Assembly: GCA_030685015.1 (NCBI GenBank)
Contig: JAUXWS010000100.1
Span: 62,001 to 126,000 of the forward strand
DNA length: 64,000 bases
Source: a bacterium
Lineage (GTDB): Bacteria > CAIWAD01
Reading direction: 5' to 3'
Position numbers and translations under genes: made by a program
Shown: one piece after another, positions 23,680-30,971 of the stretch
How positions within the stretch are numbered: position 1 is the stretch's first letter
Layout: each line of letters begins with the position of its first letter
The notes under the pieces: model-generated
Databases searched by the model: none
Told to the model about the DNA's origin: nothing
The model's input: only the letters and a program-made list of their open reading frames with translations

Positions 23680-25053
23680 TCATACACGAATCCTGCGCTT
23701 GGCTTTCGGCCGCTTCACGCGTGTCGGCTTGAGCTCCGTGTCCTCCACCGGCTGCTTGTAGGCTTGCAGCTTGGGGTTGGGCATGGTTTCGATCAGTGGC
23801 GCGATCTCGGCCTGCAGTTCTTTGAAGGCCGTGACCGTGAGCCGGCCCTGGGCGTCTTTCATGACCAGGTCGAATTCGGTCTTCGAGATGCGTCCAATGC
23901 GGCGCATGACTTCCGGGATGGTGCGTCGGTAGGCTTGGGCCAGCAGGCTGACCACCTGGTGCGGATCGAGGAAGGTGGTCTCGTTATTGGCGCTGGCGCG
24001 GAAGAGGTGGGTGGGCGTCTCGATCTGGTCGTGTCCGATGAGGTGGATTTTCATGAGGTCGGCCAGTTCTTCTTTCTGGCGGTAGAGGATCTTGGCGGCA
24101 TCGGAGGCGCGTTCGTATTCGACGGCGATGGCGGCCAGGTCGTTGGGGTCGATGTGGGCTTCGGGCAAGCCGCGGGCGACGATCTCTTTCCAGAGTGGGC
24201 ATCTGGTTTTGTGATCGCAGTAGGCGCAGTACTTGTTGAGCATGGGTTTGAAGTGGGTGCTGTTCTCGCATCGTCTGACGAGGGTGACGATTTGGTGGAG
24301 TGCGCGGTCGAGGTCGGACGCGCTGCGTGTGGTGCGTTGCGAGACGCCGTGGCGCAGGAGGACGAATTCGAAGTCGACGGGTGTTTCCGGCGTGACGGCC
24401 AGCGCTTCGGACTCGCGGATGGCGATCTCGTAGATGGACGGCTGCAGGGATTGCCTGAGTTCGTCCTTGGTGTAGTACAGGCGGTTGGTCTTGTAGTCTT
24501 TGATTCGGACGACGCCTTCTGGCGTGACCTCGAGGCGGTCGATGAATCCGATGAGGAGGATATCGCCGTCGGGTTCTTCGAGCACGAGTTCGAATGGCCA
24601 TTCGAGCCCGATGATTTGGTCGGCGTAGAAGTCGCCGGCCTTGAGGTACTCGATGAGGATGGCCTGTGCGTCGGCCAGGATTTGGCCGCTTGCGGTGGGT
24701 TGTTCCTTGAAGGCTTGGGTGAGGCACTCGAGCATGAGTTTCTGGTGGCGGTTGATACGGCCTTTGAATCTGGCTTTCAGGAGGACGTGCCCAGCGAGTT
24801 CGAGTGCCTTATGGCACAGGGTGCCGAGTTCGGCTGGCGAAGTGATGCTTGGGATGGGCTTGACGCAGTCGGCGCCGTAGATCTTGGGGTCGAGGTACCT
24901 GGCCTTGTAGGCGAGTGGGCACCTGGCGTAGGCGTCGAGGCGCGAGAAGGACCAGTGGTCGTTATGGACGGTGAAGCCTTCGGGGATCTGCGGGTTGAGC
25001 AGGGGCACGTTTGGGGCGCAGGGCGCCAGGGGCGCCACGTGGGGCGTTGTCAT
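23680..25053 (-). CDS. RecB/Cas4-like PD-(D/E)XK nuclease with Fe-S cluster motif
   Basis: A 457-residue protein. ATG at 25053 is chosen because GAGG lies 8 bases upstream and the longer N-terminus is low-complexity. It shows the layout of RecB-type exonucleases: SFSRLDAYARCPLAYKARYL near the N-terminus with the first Cys, LIGFIDRLEV (catalytic Asp), RIKDYKTNR (D-x-K type motif), and a Cys cluster CAYCDHKTRC that with the first Cys can bind a 4Fe-4S cluster, as in Cas4 and AddB. Such phage nucleases usually process DNA ends for recombination together with an annealing or ATPase partner. It lies between operators and the dyad region, leftward. No CRISPR genes are nearby, so a Cas role is not suggested. 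Confidence 0.8.
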   Translation of the reverse strand: MTTPHVAPLAPCAPNVPLLNPQIPEGFTVHNDHWSFSRLDAYARCPLAYKARYLDPKIYGADCVKPIPSITSPAELGTLCHKALELAGHVLLKARFKGRINRHQKLMLECLTQAFKEQPTASGQILADAQAILIEYLKAGDFYADQIIGLEWPFELVLEEPDGDILLIGFIDRLEVTPEGVVRIKDYKTNRLYYTKDELRQSLQPSIYEIAIRESEALAVTPETPVDFEFVLLRHGVSQRTTRSASDLDRALHQIVTLVRRCENSTHFKPMLNKYCAYCDHKTRCPLWKEIVARGLPEAHIDPNDLAAIAVEYERASDAAKILYRQKEELADLMKIHLIGHDQIETPTHLFRASANNETTFLDPHQVVSLLAQAYRRTIPEVMRRIGRISKTEFDLVMKDAQGRLTVTAFKELQAEIAPLIETMPNPKLQAYKQPVEDTELKPTRVKRPKAKRRIRV

Positions 25054-25229
25054 GCAAGGGTCCTCGTGGTTGGGCGATGGTGGGGGTCGCGTGCCGTGTG
25101 GGGCGCCTGGGGCCGCTTCGCGGCGGGCGGGCGCGGCGGGCGGCGGGGGCGAAGAGGAAGACCGTCGGTTAGCGGGGAAACGTGCGCGCGGACGTGGGGC
25201 CAATGGCGAGAGGCTGTTCTGTACCCTCT

Positions 25230-25448
25230 CTGCCCAAAGGCTGCCAAAACCTGATTTTCCGGGGGTGTCTCCCTGTGGTCAAGCGACGAAAAAGCGACTG
25301 CCCGATGGACACTGCCCGCATCGACGTTTTTATTCTTAAAAAACAAAAAATCTATGTCAGTGCGGGCAGAGGCCAATGGGCAGGAATTTTGAGTGTCCAG
25401 GGTAGGGAGAGACCCCTGTGGGACGAGGTTTTGGCAATCTTTGGGCAG
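25230..25448. repeat. Large dyad: 219-bp imperfect inverted repeat around an A+T-rich core
   Basis: Outer arms 25230-25252 and 25426-25448 match in 21 of 23 positions. Next pair 25262-25274/25404-25416 matches 12 of 13. Then come 25298-25308/25373-25383 (9 of 11) and 25312-25320/25361-25369 (9 of 9). The centre, about 25340, is a run of A and T. Within each arm the word CTGCC(C/A) recurs in one orientation, like iterons. Confidence 0.7.
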
Positions 25449-25492
25449 GCGCAAAGCTACGGGCTTGTCTTGTCGACCAGACCTGACCCAGT

Positions 25493-25573
25493 GCAAAGTG
25501 AACCAGTGGGGCAACAAGCTCAGACTAACTTGTATCACGGGAATATGGAAACTGACCCATTGGCTCACTTTGG
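25493..25573. repeat. Second inverted repeat
   Basis: 25493-25512 (GCAAAGTGAACCAGTGGGGC) matches the reverse complement of 25554-25573 in 16 of 20 positions, across a 41-base spacer. The word CTGACCCA also recurs at both sides. It lies next to the 219-bp dyad and just upstream of the end of the HTH gene. Confidence 0.5.
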
Positions 25574-25609
25574 ATGTGAGGCAGGCGTGGTTTCGATTTT
25601 GCCAATTGT

Positions 25610-26050
25610 TCACAATTCCTCCCGCCACTCGCGGAGCAGGCGCGCTGGCGCGTTGTTGGACAGATCAATCCACTCCTGGATGCGCACGCGGTCTTCGGGA
25701 TGCCCGGGCGCGCGAGTTCGATTCAGCCAATTGGAGACCGTGTTGCGTGGGTATCCCAGGACGTTGGCGAGTTGCCTGACGCTGAGGTTGAGGTCCTTCC
25801 TTTGCCCGCACAGGTCGGCCAGGAGTGGGTCTTTGATCTTGCCGCCAGGCGTGCGCTTGACGCGTGGCGCGCGCGGCGTGGGTGGTTTGCTGGCCTCTGC
25901 CTCCATCTCTGCGCGGGCCTTGTGCTCGCGCAGGTGGTCGCCCAGGGTTTGTTCCACGATGCGCAGGCGGTTGTCTATCTCTCGCATGAAGAGTGCGGCC
26001 TTGTCCATGCGCTCGCAAAGCCTGGTGATTTGGGCGCGGGTGTCGCTCAT
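25610..26050 (-). CDS. HTH transcriptional regulator
   Basis: A 146-residue protein with an N-terminal coiled-coil helix (about 1-55, probably for dimerisation), a basic Pro-rich linker (about 56-72) and a C-terminal helix-turn-helix of the XRE/Cro type (LSVRQLANVLGYPRNTVSNW). It ends with a helix rich in Arg and Leu. The ATG overlaps the start region of the following gene. Position next to the two dyad structures and 2 kb from the TTCTCA-N4-TGAGAA operator pair makes it the most likely element repressor or regulator of this region. The order coiled coil then HTH is the reverse of CI-type repressors, and no autocleavage domain is present. Confidence 0.75.
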   Translation of the reverse strand: MSDTRAQITRLCERMDKAALFMREIDNRLRIVEQTLGDHLREHKARAEMEAEASKPPTPRAPRVKRTPGGKIKDPLLADLCGQRKDLNLSVRQLANVLGYPRNTVSNWLNRTRAPGHPEDRVRIQEWIDLSNNAPARLLREWREEL

Positions 26051-26289
26051 GGGTTACCATCCGCATTGGCGCGTGCAGCTTGTCGCTGCAGCAAGGACTT
26101 TTTCCAGGCGGCTTCGGAGAGCGTCCAACGCACGGCATTGTCGATGGCAATTGATGTAGATGTCTGGTTTCTAGGATTAGCCGAGGCGCTAAGGAGTGTG
26201 GTCTCGATGACTAGAAAGCGATCCCAGTTCGCCAGCAGCGTGTCGCATTCGTCGTCACTCAGCCAGTGCGGAAAATCGCAGGGCTTCAT
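26047..26289 (-). CDS. Hypothetical small protein
   Basis: An 80-residue helical protein starting MKPCDFPHWLSDDECDTLLA. ATG at 26289 has AAAGGA upstream; a longer version from 26367 is possible. Its stop overlaps the start of the HTH gene (ATGA-type coupling). Cys, Trp and acidic residues at the N-terminus give no recognisable motif. Function unknown. Confidence 0.55.
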   Translation of the reverse strand: MKPCDFPHWLSDDECDTLLANWDRFLVIETTLLSASANPRNQTSTSIAIDNAVRWTLSEAAWKKSLLQRQAARANADGNP

Positions 26290-26425
26290 TCTGTCCGTCC
26301 TTTCGTTCTCGTTATCCTTGTCCTCCAATGTGTTCCGCTTCGTTGCGATGTCCACATGTCGCATGGATTTACGGCCGTTCCAAGGGCTGGGGCCCTTGGG
26401 CCGGCCCCGTGGTGCGTATTGTTGT

Positions 26426-27055
26426 TCAGTTCTGGCCGGGCACGCCCGCGGCCGCGTCGGAATGGCCAAGTGAGACGACCTTGCGGACAGCCATTGCATA
26501 CGCCTGTCCAGCCTGCAGGCCAATGCGGCAAGCCGCGGCGAGCTCCTCGTTGACGAACTCTGCGACGATTCGCTCAACGGCGTCGCCGACCTGGCTGTCG
26601 GGGGGAAGCACGAGGCCCCGGTGGTAGCCGACCAGGCAGGCCCTGCAGATGTCCTCGATGGGCTGGATGCCCGCGGCGGACGCCTGGGCGGCCTCGATGT
26701 CCGCGTGGGCCTGCCGCAGCGACGTCACCAGCTGGGTGATGTGGTCGGCGACGCTGACGAGCTCGTCGTCGTCCTTGCCGGGGCGCAGGACGGCGTAGTT
26801 GGCGTCGGCGAGGGCGCGACGGGCGGCCACCAGCGCATCCAGGGGCGCCTGGGTGTCGCGCGCGATAGCCGCCTGGAAGATGCGCTTGCCCCAGTCGAAG
26901 GCCTGGGCGTAGGCGTTCCATTCATCCTGGGTGGTGAACTGGGCCTGTGCGGCGGAGAGGACCTCCTCCCTGGATAGCTGGCCGTCGGTGAGGCCGAGGT
27001 CGCGGCCTTTGATGTGGGCCTTGTTGATGTTGTGGATCTGGTCGGGCGTGTTCAT
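26426..27055 (-). CDS. Hypothetical helical protein
   Basis: A 209-residue, almost entirely helical, acidic protein (MNTPDQIHNINKAHIKGRDL...). ATG at 27055 has GGAG nine bases upstream and follows a hairpin and a short gap. It has a middle block with coiled-coil pattern (VADHITQLVTSLRQAHADIE) and ends with an Ala/Gly-rich segment. There is no membrane segment and no catalytic motif. It belongs to the run of small leftward genes between regulator and replication genes. No family recognised. Confidence 0.6.
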   Translation of the reverse strand: MNTPDQIHNINKAHIKGRDLGLTDGQLSREEVLSAAQAQFTTQDEWNAYAQAFDWGKRIFQAAIARDTQAPLDALVAARRALADANYAVLRPGKDDDELVSVADHITQLVTSLRQAHADIEAAQASAAGIQPIEDICRACLVGYHRGLVLPPDSQVGDAVERIVAEFVNEELAAACRIGLQAGQAYAMAVRKVVSLGHSDAAAGVPGQN

Positions 27056-27094
27056 TTCACTCGGCTCCTTGTTGTTCACAGTTGGTAGAGTGCC

Positions 27095-27135
27095 CCCACC
27101 AGCCCGTGCATGGGGCGTGGGCTGGTGGGTTGTTT
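27095..27135. promoter_or_regulatory. Perfect 11-bp hairpin
   Basis: CCCACCAGCCC (27095-27105) pairs with GGGCTGGTGGG (27119-27129) and is followed on the + strand by TTGTTT. It lies just upstream of the + strand gene at 27,151 and downstream of the leftward gene at 27,149-27,637. It could act as a terminator read on the + strand or as an attenuator. Confidence 0.55.
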
Positions 27136-27148
27136 CACGTGGAGGCAC

Positions 27149-27637
27149 TCATGAATGCGGACGTGTTGACGTCACTTCTTGTTCAGTTCTACTTGAGCCC
27201 CGTGTATCATGGAGATCAGAAGAAGGCTCTGCAGGAGAATCCGCACAGGGCGATTTGGAACATCCACAAGAAGGCGGCGGCGTTTCTTGTGGAAGCGGAG
27301 ACGCAGCCCGAGGAAGGAAATCCGATGGGGTGCGTGGTGAATCTGCCAGAGCTTCGGTAAGCGCATCACCAGCGGGTGAATCCTCCGGCATAGCCTTGGT
27401 CTTCACGACGAGCTCATTGTTGAGATGCAAGTACCAGTTGTGCTCATGCAGCACGGCGTGGGCGGCGTCCTTGGCCGTATTTGTCAGCAGATCGCGGAAC
27501 GGCGTGGACGTGTGCGGGTGGTAGCTGGCGGCGAGTAGTGCCTGGTGCAGCTCCTGAAAGCGGCGCCAGCCGGCGTAGACGGCTGCCCGTTGGTGGAAGC
27601 TGAGGCGGCTGAAGGGCTCAGGGATGGTGTGCTCGGA
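27149..27637 (-). CDS. Hypothetical protein
   Basis: A 162-residue frame starting MSEHTIPEPFSRLSFHQRAA. ATG at 27637 lies 7 bases after AAGGAAGG. Residues 1-95 look like a real helical domain (YAGWRRFQELHQALLAASYH, AAHAVLHEHNWYLHLNNE). The last 65 residues are Pro/Ser/Thr-rich and antisense to the 27,151 gene, so they may be a poorly constrained tail. It follows a small zinc-ribbon gene in the leftward run. No family recognised. Confidence 0.55.
   Translation of the reverse strand, partial: SEHTIPEPFSRLSFHQRAAVYAGWRRFQELHQALLAASYHPHTSTPFRDLLTNTAKDAAHAVLHEHNWYLHLNNELVVKTKAMPEDSPAGDALTEALADSPRTPSDFLPRAASPLPQETPPPSCGCSKSPCADSPAEPSSDLHDTRGSSRTEQEVTSTRPHS
27151..27360 (+). CDS. Small rightward gene, antisense to 27,149-27,637
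   Basis: A 69-residue protein starting MNADVLTSLLVQFYLSPVYH. ATG at 27151 follows GGAGG at ideal distance. The composition looks like a real folded protein, with a helix (AIWNIHKKAAAFLVEAE) and a short C-terminal strand. It lies wholly inside the 3' part of a leftward frame whose translation here is low-complexity (Pro/Ser-rich). So either this is the true gene and the leftward gene is shorter in function, or both are expressed. Function unknown. Confidence 0.45.
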   Translation: MNADVLTSLLVQFYLSPVYHGDQKKALQENPHRAIWNIHKKAAAFLVEAETQPEEGNPMGCVVNLPELR

Positions 27638-27645
27638 CATGGTGG

Positions 27646-27828
27646 TCATCCTTCCTTGATGGTGGTGGTGTTCCTTCGGACCCTTGCCCCGCAGGCCTTG
27701 CAGCGCGCCAAGCGCTTGCTTGTGGCGCGGGTTCCATGTCCGCACTCCGGGCACATGGATCCGTTCTGCAGGAGGATGGCCACCAAGAGGTACAGGCCTG
27801 GCCGGGAGGCAATGGATGGCGTGTTCAT
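27646..27828 (-). CDS. Small zinc-ribbon protein
   Basis: A 60-residue protein. ATG at 27828 is preceded by AGGGAGG. The C-terminal half has CPECGHGTRATSKRLARCKA followed by C, a two-knuckle zinc ribbon. The N-terminus is hydrophobic (LYLLVAILLQNG) but too short to be sure of membrane insertion. Such small ribbons in phages often bind nucleic acid or proteins. The start overlaps the stop of the upstream gene. Confidence 0.55.
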   Translation of the reverse strand: MNTPSIASRPGLYLLVAILLQNGSMCPECGHGTRATSKRLARCKACGARVRRNTTTIKEG

Positions 27829-28112
27829 CTTCCTCCCTTTGCGAGAAAGCCTTTGTACCCGGCCAGCCATGCCTCGGCCTGCTCGTGATCGTTCTTGGCG
27901 TGGCGGTAGGTCGACGTGCCGGGATAGTTCTTGTAGGCGCCCATCGTTGTTTTGGCGGCGTCGGATGCCTCAGCCGCGGTGTTCTGTGCGCCACTCAGCA
28001 GCCCCCTCGCCTCGGCAAGCTCGGCGGCCTGCGACTCCAGCAGCGCGGCGGCACGATTGCAGTTGATTCCCCCGATCACCCTGATTGCTTTGGCGAGTTC
28101 TTTCGCGTCCAT
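27825..28112 (-). CDS. Hypothetical coiled-coil protein
   Basis: A 95-residue protein starting MDAKELAKAIRVIGGINCNR. ATG at 28112 has AAGGAGG six bases upstream. The centre is an Ala/Glu-rich helix (LLESQAAELAEARGLLSGA) with coiled-coil pattern. The motif 'K-E-L-A-K-A-I-R-V-I...N-C-N-R-A-A' near the N-terminus resembles small phage proteins of unknown role. Overlaps the preceding 38-codon gene by 37 bases. Confidence 0.6.
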   Translation of the reverse strand: MDAKELAKAIRVIGGINCNRAAALLESQAAELAEARGLLSGAQNTAAEASDAAKTTMGAYKNYPGTSTYRHAKNDHEQAEAWLAGYKGFLAKGGR

Positions 28113-28192
28113 GTCACTCCTCCTTTGCGCCGATCGGCGCGGTTGGGGTTTTGGGTCTTATTGTCCTCGCTCTCTTCGGATGCGCTGGTCAT
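28076..28192 (-). CDS. Very small hydrophilic protein
   Basis: A 38-residue frame (MTSASEESEDNKTQNPNRAD...). The ATG overlaps the stop of the upstream gene (TCATGA) and AGGAGG lies five bases upstream, inside that gene, so translation is well supported despite the size. The product is hydrophilic, acidic at the start and basic at the end. Function unknown. Confidence 0.45.
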   Translation of the reverse strand: MTSASEESEDNKTQNPNRADRRKGGVTWTRKNSPKQSG

Positions 28193-28662
28193 GATTGCCT
28201 CCTGTAGTCGCTTGCCCGGCGGCCGTAGCACTCGCGGGCGTAGAGGCCGCGGCGTCCACACTTGCCCGCCTCGCATCTTCGATCGTTGTGCGGGATGGGC
28301 TGTTGGCTCCAGCGGCGGCCGAACTCCCCTTTGGTTGGCTTTGGACCTTGGGGGCGTGATCTACGTGGTGCTTTGGCCGTTCTGCGGTTGAACGGCCAGC
28401 GGGCGAGCAGCTTGGCCTTGATGGGTGCCAGCTCCTTGGGGAAGTGGGCCACCAGCTGCCAGCGCACCAGCATGATCCGCAGGCCCCAGCTCTCGCGGAT
28501 GACGCCAAGGCCCCAGGGCGGGAGTTGGATGGCGGCCAACCACAGGGCCCAGGCGCTGCAGGTGGCGCCGTTGGCCCTGGGCGAAAACCATCCCCACTCG
28601 GCCTGGTGTAGCTGGTGGACGAACAGGCACGCGGCAAAGAGGCGGCGGCGTAGGCGCTTCAT
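28189..28662 (-). CDS. Hypothetical basic protein
   Basis: A 157-residue, Arg- and Trp-rich protein. ATG at 28662 overlaps the upstream stop (ATGA). The first 90 residues contain hydrophobic stretches (LFAACLFVHQLHQAEWGWF, CSAWALWLAAIQLPPWGLGV) that may be membrane-associated. The C-terminal 65 are basic with a C-x5-C-type pair (CEAGKCGRRG). No family recognised. Confidence 0.55.
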   Translation of the reverse strand: MKRLRRRLFAACLFVHQLHQAEWGWFSPRANGATCSAWALWLAAIQLPPWGLGVIRESWGLRIMLVRWQLVAHFPKELAPIKAKLLARWPFNRRTAKAPRRSRPQGPKPTKGEFGRRWSQQPIPHNDRRCEAGKCGRRGLYARECYGRRASDYRRQS

Positions 28663-28985
28663 GCGGGCTGCCCTTCCCGCTTGGCAATCCCGCGCCGGTT
28701 CTCTTCCTCGTCGAGCCACCCGCGCAGTTCGGCAAGCACCTCTGGCGGGGCGTCGATGATGGCCTCGGGGAGCAGCTCGCGGACGAGGGCCAGGGGCGAC
28801 TCCCCCGCCTCATCAAGGGCCGCGCATGCTTTCTCTGTGGCCGTCGTCGCCTCTTGCCTGTCGTTCAGTGCATCTTCCCACTCCTCGCCGCTCTCCTTGT
28901 CGGGATTGCTGTCGAGCAAGACGAATCGGTCATGGCACTTAGTTTGATGCTTTGCCGCCTCGATGAGCCTCTGCACGCTGTTCAT
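28659..28985 (-). CDS. Hypothetical acidic protein
   Basis: A 108-residue acidic, helical protein (MNSVQRLIEAAKHQTKCHDR...). It overlaps both neighbours by four bases (ATGA), as part of a chain of coupled small genes. The C-terminal half includes PPEVLAELRGWLDEEENRRG. No motif or family is recognised. Confidence 0.55.
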   Translation of the reverse strand: MNSVQRLIEAAKHQTKCHDRFVLLDSNPDKESGEEWEDALNDRQEATTATEKACAALDEAGESPLALVRELLPEAIIDAPPEVLAELRGWLDEEENRRGIAKREGQPA

Positions 28986-29212
28986 TTCGCGCCCTCCACT
29001 GCCTCGTAAGTCGCCTCGAAGATGTCCGGCTTGCAGGGGTATGTTTCCCCCTGGATTCCTGTAATGATCCAGTCCCCAACGGTCACCAAGTGTGGCCCCT
29101 CAAGTGTGTCGATGATTGGGTTCCCTCTCGGGTCTGGGACAACCTTTTGGTGGTCGCCCATCTTGAACCACTGCACAGCGTCAATCACGACTGGCTTCTT
29201 GCGAAACTTCAT
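28982..29212 (-). CDS. Conserved phage protein of unknown function (MKFRKKPVV family)
   Basis: A 76-residue protein starting MKFRKKPVVIDAVQW and containing GDWIITGIQGETYPCKPDIF followed by a YEAV ending. Both blocks are diagnostic of a small family found in a great many tailed phages and prophages, with no known function. ATG at 29212 overlaps the stop of the MazG-like gene. It is one of the clearest indications that this region is phage and not plasmid. Confidence 0.8.
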   Translation of the reverse strand: MKFRKKPVVIDAVQWFKMGDHQKVVPDPRGNPIIDTLEGPHLVTVGDWIITGIQGETYPCKPDIFEATYEAVEGAK

Positions 29213-29793
29213 TCCGCGTCTCCTTCCCGCTTGGTGAGGGCCGCGCACTCGGGGCAGGGCTGGGCCTGCTGCGCCCATTCCCACTTCCCTCGATCAAGGC
29301 ACTCGACGATAGCGAGCGCTACGGCGGCTGTTTGGACGGCCTCCTCACGCATCCGATCCAGCCCGCCCTTGTTCCCACCAAAGCGCGTCTGGAGAGACGC
29401 CTGCGCCAGTTCTCCGACCTCCTCAGTCAGGATAGTCAGGTAGGTGAACGGGTCATGGTTCTGCTCGCCCCACTTTGCGTCTTGCCTGCCGCGTTCGTTT
29501 ATGACCGAGGACAGAGCAGCACTGCAATTCTGCGGCTCTGGCTGGGCCTGCTGCGCCATGCAGCGGCGGAGGGCATGTTGAAGCACTGTTACAGTATGAT
29601 CTGGATGCCAAGGTTCTTCAAGCGCGGTCAACTCCCCGTTCGTCAGCTCGAACCTCGCGGGCTGGGCTGGCTCGGCCCGGAGGCGGGAGAGCTCGGCATC
29701 AAGCGCCATGACTCGGCACTCATCATTTACGCATCTGCCGTTCTCGGTTTGGTGGCCGCAGTGCCAGCAATACTTCGTGTCCATCGTGCCCAT
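29209..29793 (-). CDS. MazG-like protein with N-terminal zinc ribbon
   Basis: A 194-residue protein in two parts. Residues 1-27 hold CWHCGHQTENGRCVNDEC, a short zinc ribbon. Residues about 90-175 match the MazG-like NTP-pyrophosphohydrolase group of phages: ERGRQDAKWGEQNHDPF, LTILTEEVGELAQA with the E-E-x-x-E metal site, and LDRMREEAVQTAAVALAIVE. A second Cys pair (CPEC) is near the C-terminus. MazG-type enzymes hydrolyse NTPs or lower (p)ppGpp, and phages use them to keep host metabolism active. ATG at 29793 has GGAG upstream. The ribbon fusion is less usual. Confidence 0.7.
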   Translation of the reverse strand: MGTMDTKYCWHCGHQTENGRCVNDECRVMALDAELSRLRAEPAQPARFELTNGELTALEEPWHPDHTVTVLQHALRRCMAQQAQPEPQNCSAALSSVINERGRQDAKWGEQNHDPFTYLTILTEEVGELAQASLQTRFGGNKGGLDRMREEAVQTAAVALAIVECLDRGKWEWAQQAQPCPECAALTKREGDAE

Positions 29794-29833
29794 CTGTCAC
29801 TCCTCCCTTGCGCCAGAAGGCGCGGTTGCTCCC

Positions 29834-30208
29834 CTATCTCAACATCTCGATGTAGTGGATGGCGGGCGCGGTCCAGAAGGTCCCCAGGCCGGAGTGGTAC
29901 CGCTGCCCTTCGTCGTTGATGTAGAACACGCGCCAATAGAGGCGTGTGCCTGCCGGCAGCGTGCCTGGGAAGCGGTAGCGCGTGGTTGTCACCTGGACCT
30001 CGATCAGCGGATTGTCCAGGGCCGGGTTGTCGGCCACCTGGAGCACCCAGTTGTGGTAGCCGGGCTTGGGAATCCAGATGAAGAGCGTGCCGGTGGTTGG
30101 AACAAAGTGCTGGCCATAGGTTGGCGTGACCAGCTCGGGGGTGTCCTGGGCGAAGGCGCCAAGTGCCAGGATGAGGGTGAGGATGAGGGCAAGTGCACGG
30201 TTCTTCAT
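29834..30208 (-). CDS. Secreted fibronectin-III-like protein
   Basis: A 124-residue protein with a clear N-terminal signal peptide (MKNRALALILTLILALGAFA, cleavage likely after AFA). The mature part is a single beta-sandwich: WVLQVADNPALDNPLIE, TRYRFPGTLPAGTRLYWRVF, typical of Fn3-like domains in cell-surface proteins of the FCB group. ATG has GGAGA upstream. An exported protein in the early/accessory region of a prophage suggests a lysogenic conversion or surface-modifying role, but no direct evidence exists. Confidence 0.65.
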   Translation of the reverse strand: MKNRALALILTLILALGAFAQDTPELVTPTYGQHFVPTTGTLFIWIPKPGYHNWVLQVADNPALDNPLIEVQVTTTRYRFPGTLPAGTRLYWRVFYINDEGQRYHSGLGTFWTAPAIHYIEMLR

Positions 30209-30268
30209 CGTTGGGTCTCCTATAGATGCGTGAAATCCTTGTCCATCAATGCGTTGTCAACTGTCGAT

Positions 30269-30799
30269 CTAGTCCTTGGAAGATCCAAGCGAACGGTGCC
30301 ACTGCCGCCATCCTGCCATCCAGCGGCCCAGCCAGCTGCTGGTTTGCTTGGTCGTATTATCCTGCGCCATCCGTAGCACCTGCTCCTCCAGCGCCGCCTG
30401 CCGCTTCCACGCCGTGTCCCGCTGGTGGATGAGGGCGTTCAGCGCGCCCTGCGTGGCTGGCTGTCCGTCCATGTGCGGCTGCAATCGATTGAGGTGCTTG
30501 ACGTCAAGCTCAAGTTTGGCCTTGATCGCCTGGAGCCGCTCGTGCTCGTTATAGAAGGCCCGGCGAGACATGGTGGAGGTGGTCATGGCAAGCTCACGGA
30601 GCCAGATCTGGTAGCGGTCGTCGGCCGTGGACTTGCGGACTAGCGAGAGAGACGACATGGGAACGCGGCAGCGCTTGTTCAGCAACCAGGCGACGTCGGC
30701 GCCGGCAGCGAGTCCCGTCTTGGTGACGATGTGGGTTGTGTAACCGCCGATGGTGTGAAGCCGGACGCGGTCCCCTCGCTCGATAGTGAGCTCAGACAT
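30269..30799 (-). CDS. Hypothetical protein with N-terminal SH3-like part
   Basis: A 176-residue protein. The first 55 residues (LTIERGDRVRLHTIGGYTTH, split motif G-D-R-V-R-L) look like a small beta-barrel. The rest is helical, with a long coiled-coil (about 80-150) and a Trp-rich basic end (WLGRWMAGWRQWHRSLG). It overlaps the upstream 59-residue gene by 8 bases. Function unknown. Confidence 0.55.
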   Translation of the reverse strand: MSELTIERGDRVRLHTIGGYTTHIVTKTGLAAGADVAWLLNKRCRVPMSSLSLVRKSTADDRYQIWLRELAMTTSTMSRRAFYNEHERLQAIKAKLELDVKHLNRLQPHMDGQPATQGALNALIHQRDTAWKRQAALEEQVLRMAQDNTTKQTSSWLGRWMAGWRQWHRSLGSSKD

Positions 30800-30971
30800 G
30801 TTCGGCTCCTTCTGTGGCCGGCCTTGCGCGTCGCGCCCTGGCCTTGTGGATGGTGGCCTCGATGATGGAGGTGTCGCCCCAGCGGGACGCCAGCTTGGCG
30901 ATGGCGTTCTCCAGGTCGGCCCGCGTGACGGGCCCTCCGACGGTGATGGTCATGACGTAGGTGGGCTTCAT
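30792..30971 (-). CDS. Small hypothetical protein
   Basis: A 59-residue protein (MKPTYVMTITVGGPVTRADL...). It fills the gap between two coupled genes: its ATG at 30971 overlaps the upstream stop and its stop overlaps the next start. A strand-helix pattern (YVMTITVGG then LENAIAKLASRWG) followed by a basic tail resembles half of a small alpha/beta domain. No family recognised. Confidence 0.55.
   Translation of the reverse strand: MKPTYVMTITVGGPVTRADLENAIAKLASRWGDTSIIEATIHKARARRARPATEGAEHV

Larger units (their letters stand above)
25054..25609. other. Intergenic region with two large dyad structures
   Basis: No gene is supported in this 556-base stretch between two leftward genes. It holds a 219-bp imperfect inverted repeat and a second 81-bp one (listed separately), separated by about 45 bases. 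A promoter for the nuclease gene must lie here, but I cannot place it with confidence. The clustering of repeats suits a replication origin or a multi-operator control region. Confidence 0.55.

Noticed and set aside
26378-26397. CCAAGGGC/GCCCTTGG hairpin as a terminator
   Set aside because: No T-run on either strand; it may be chance in GC-rich DNA.
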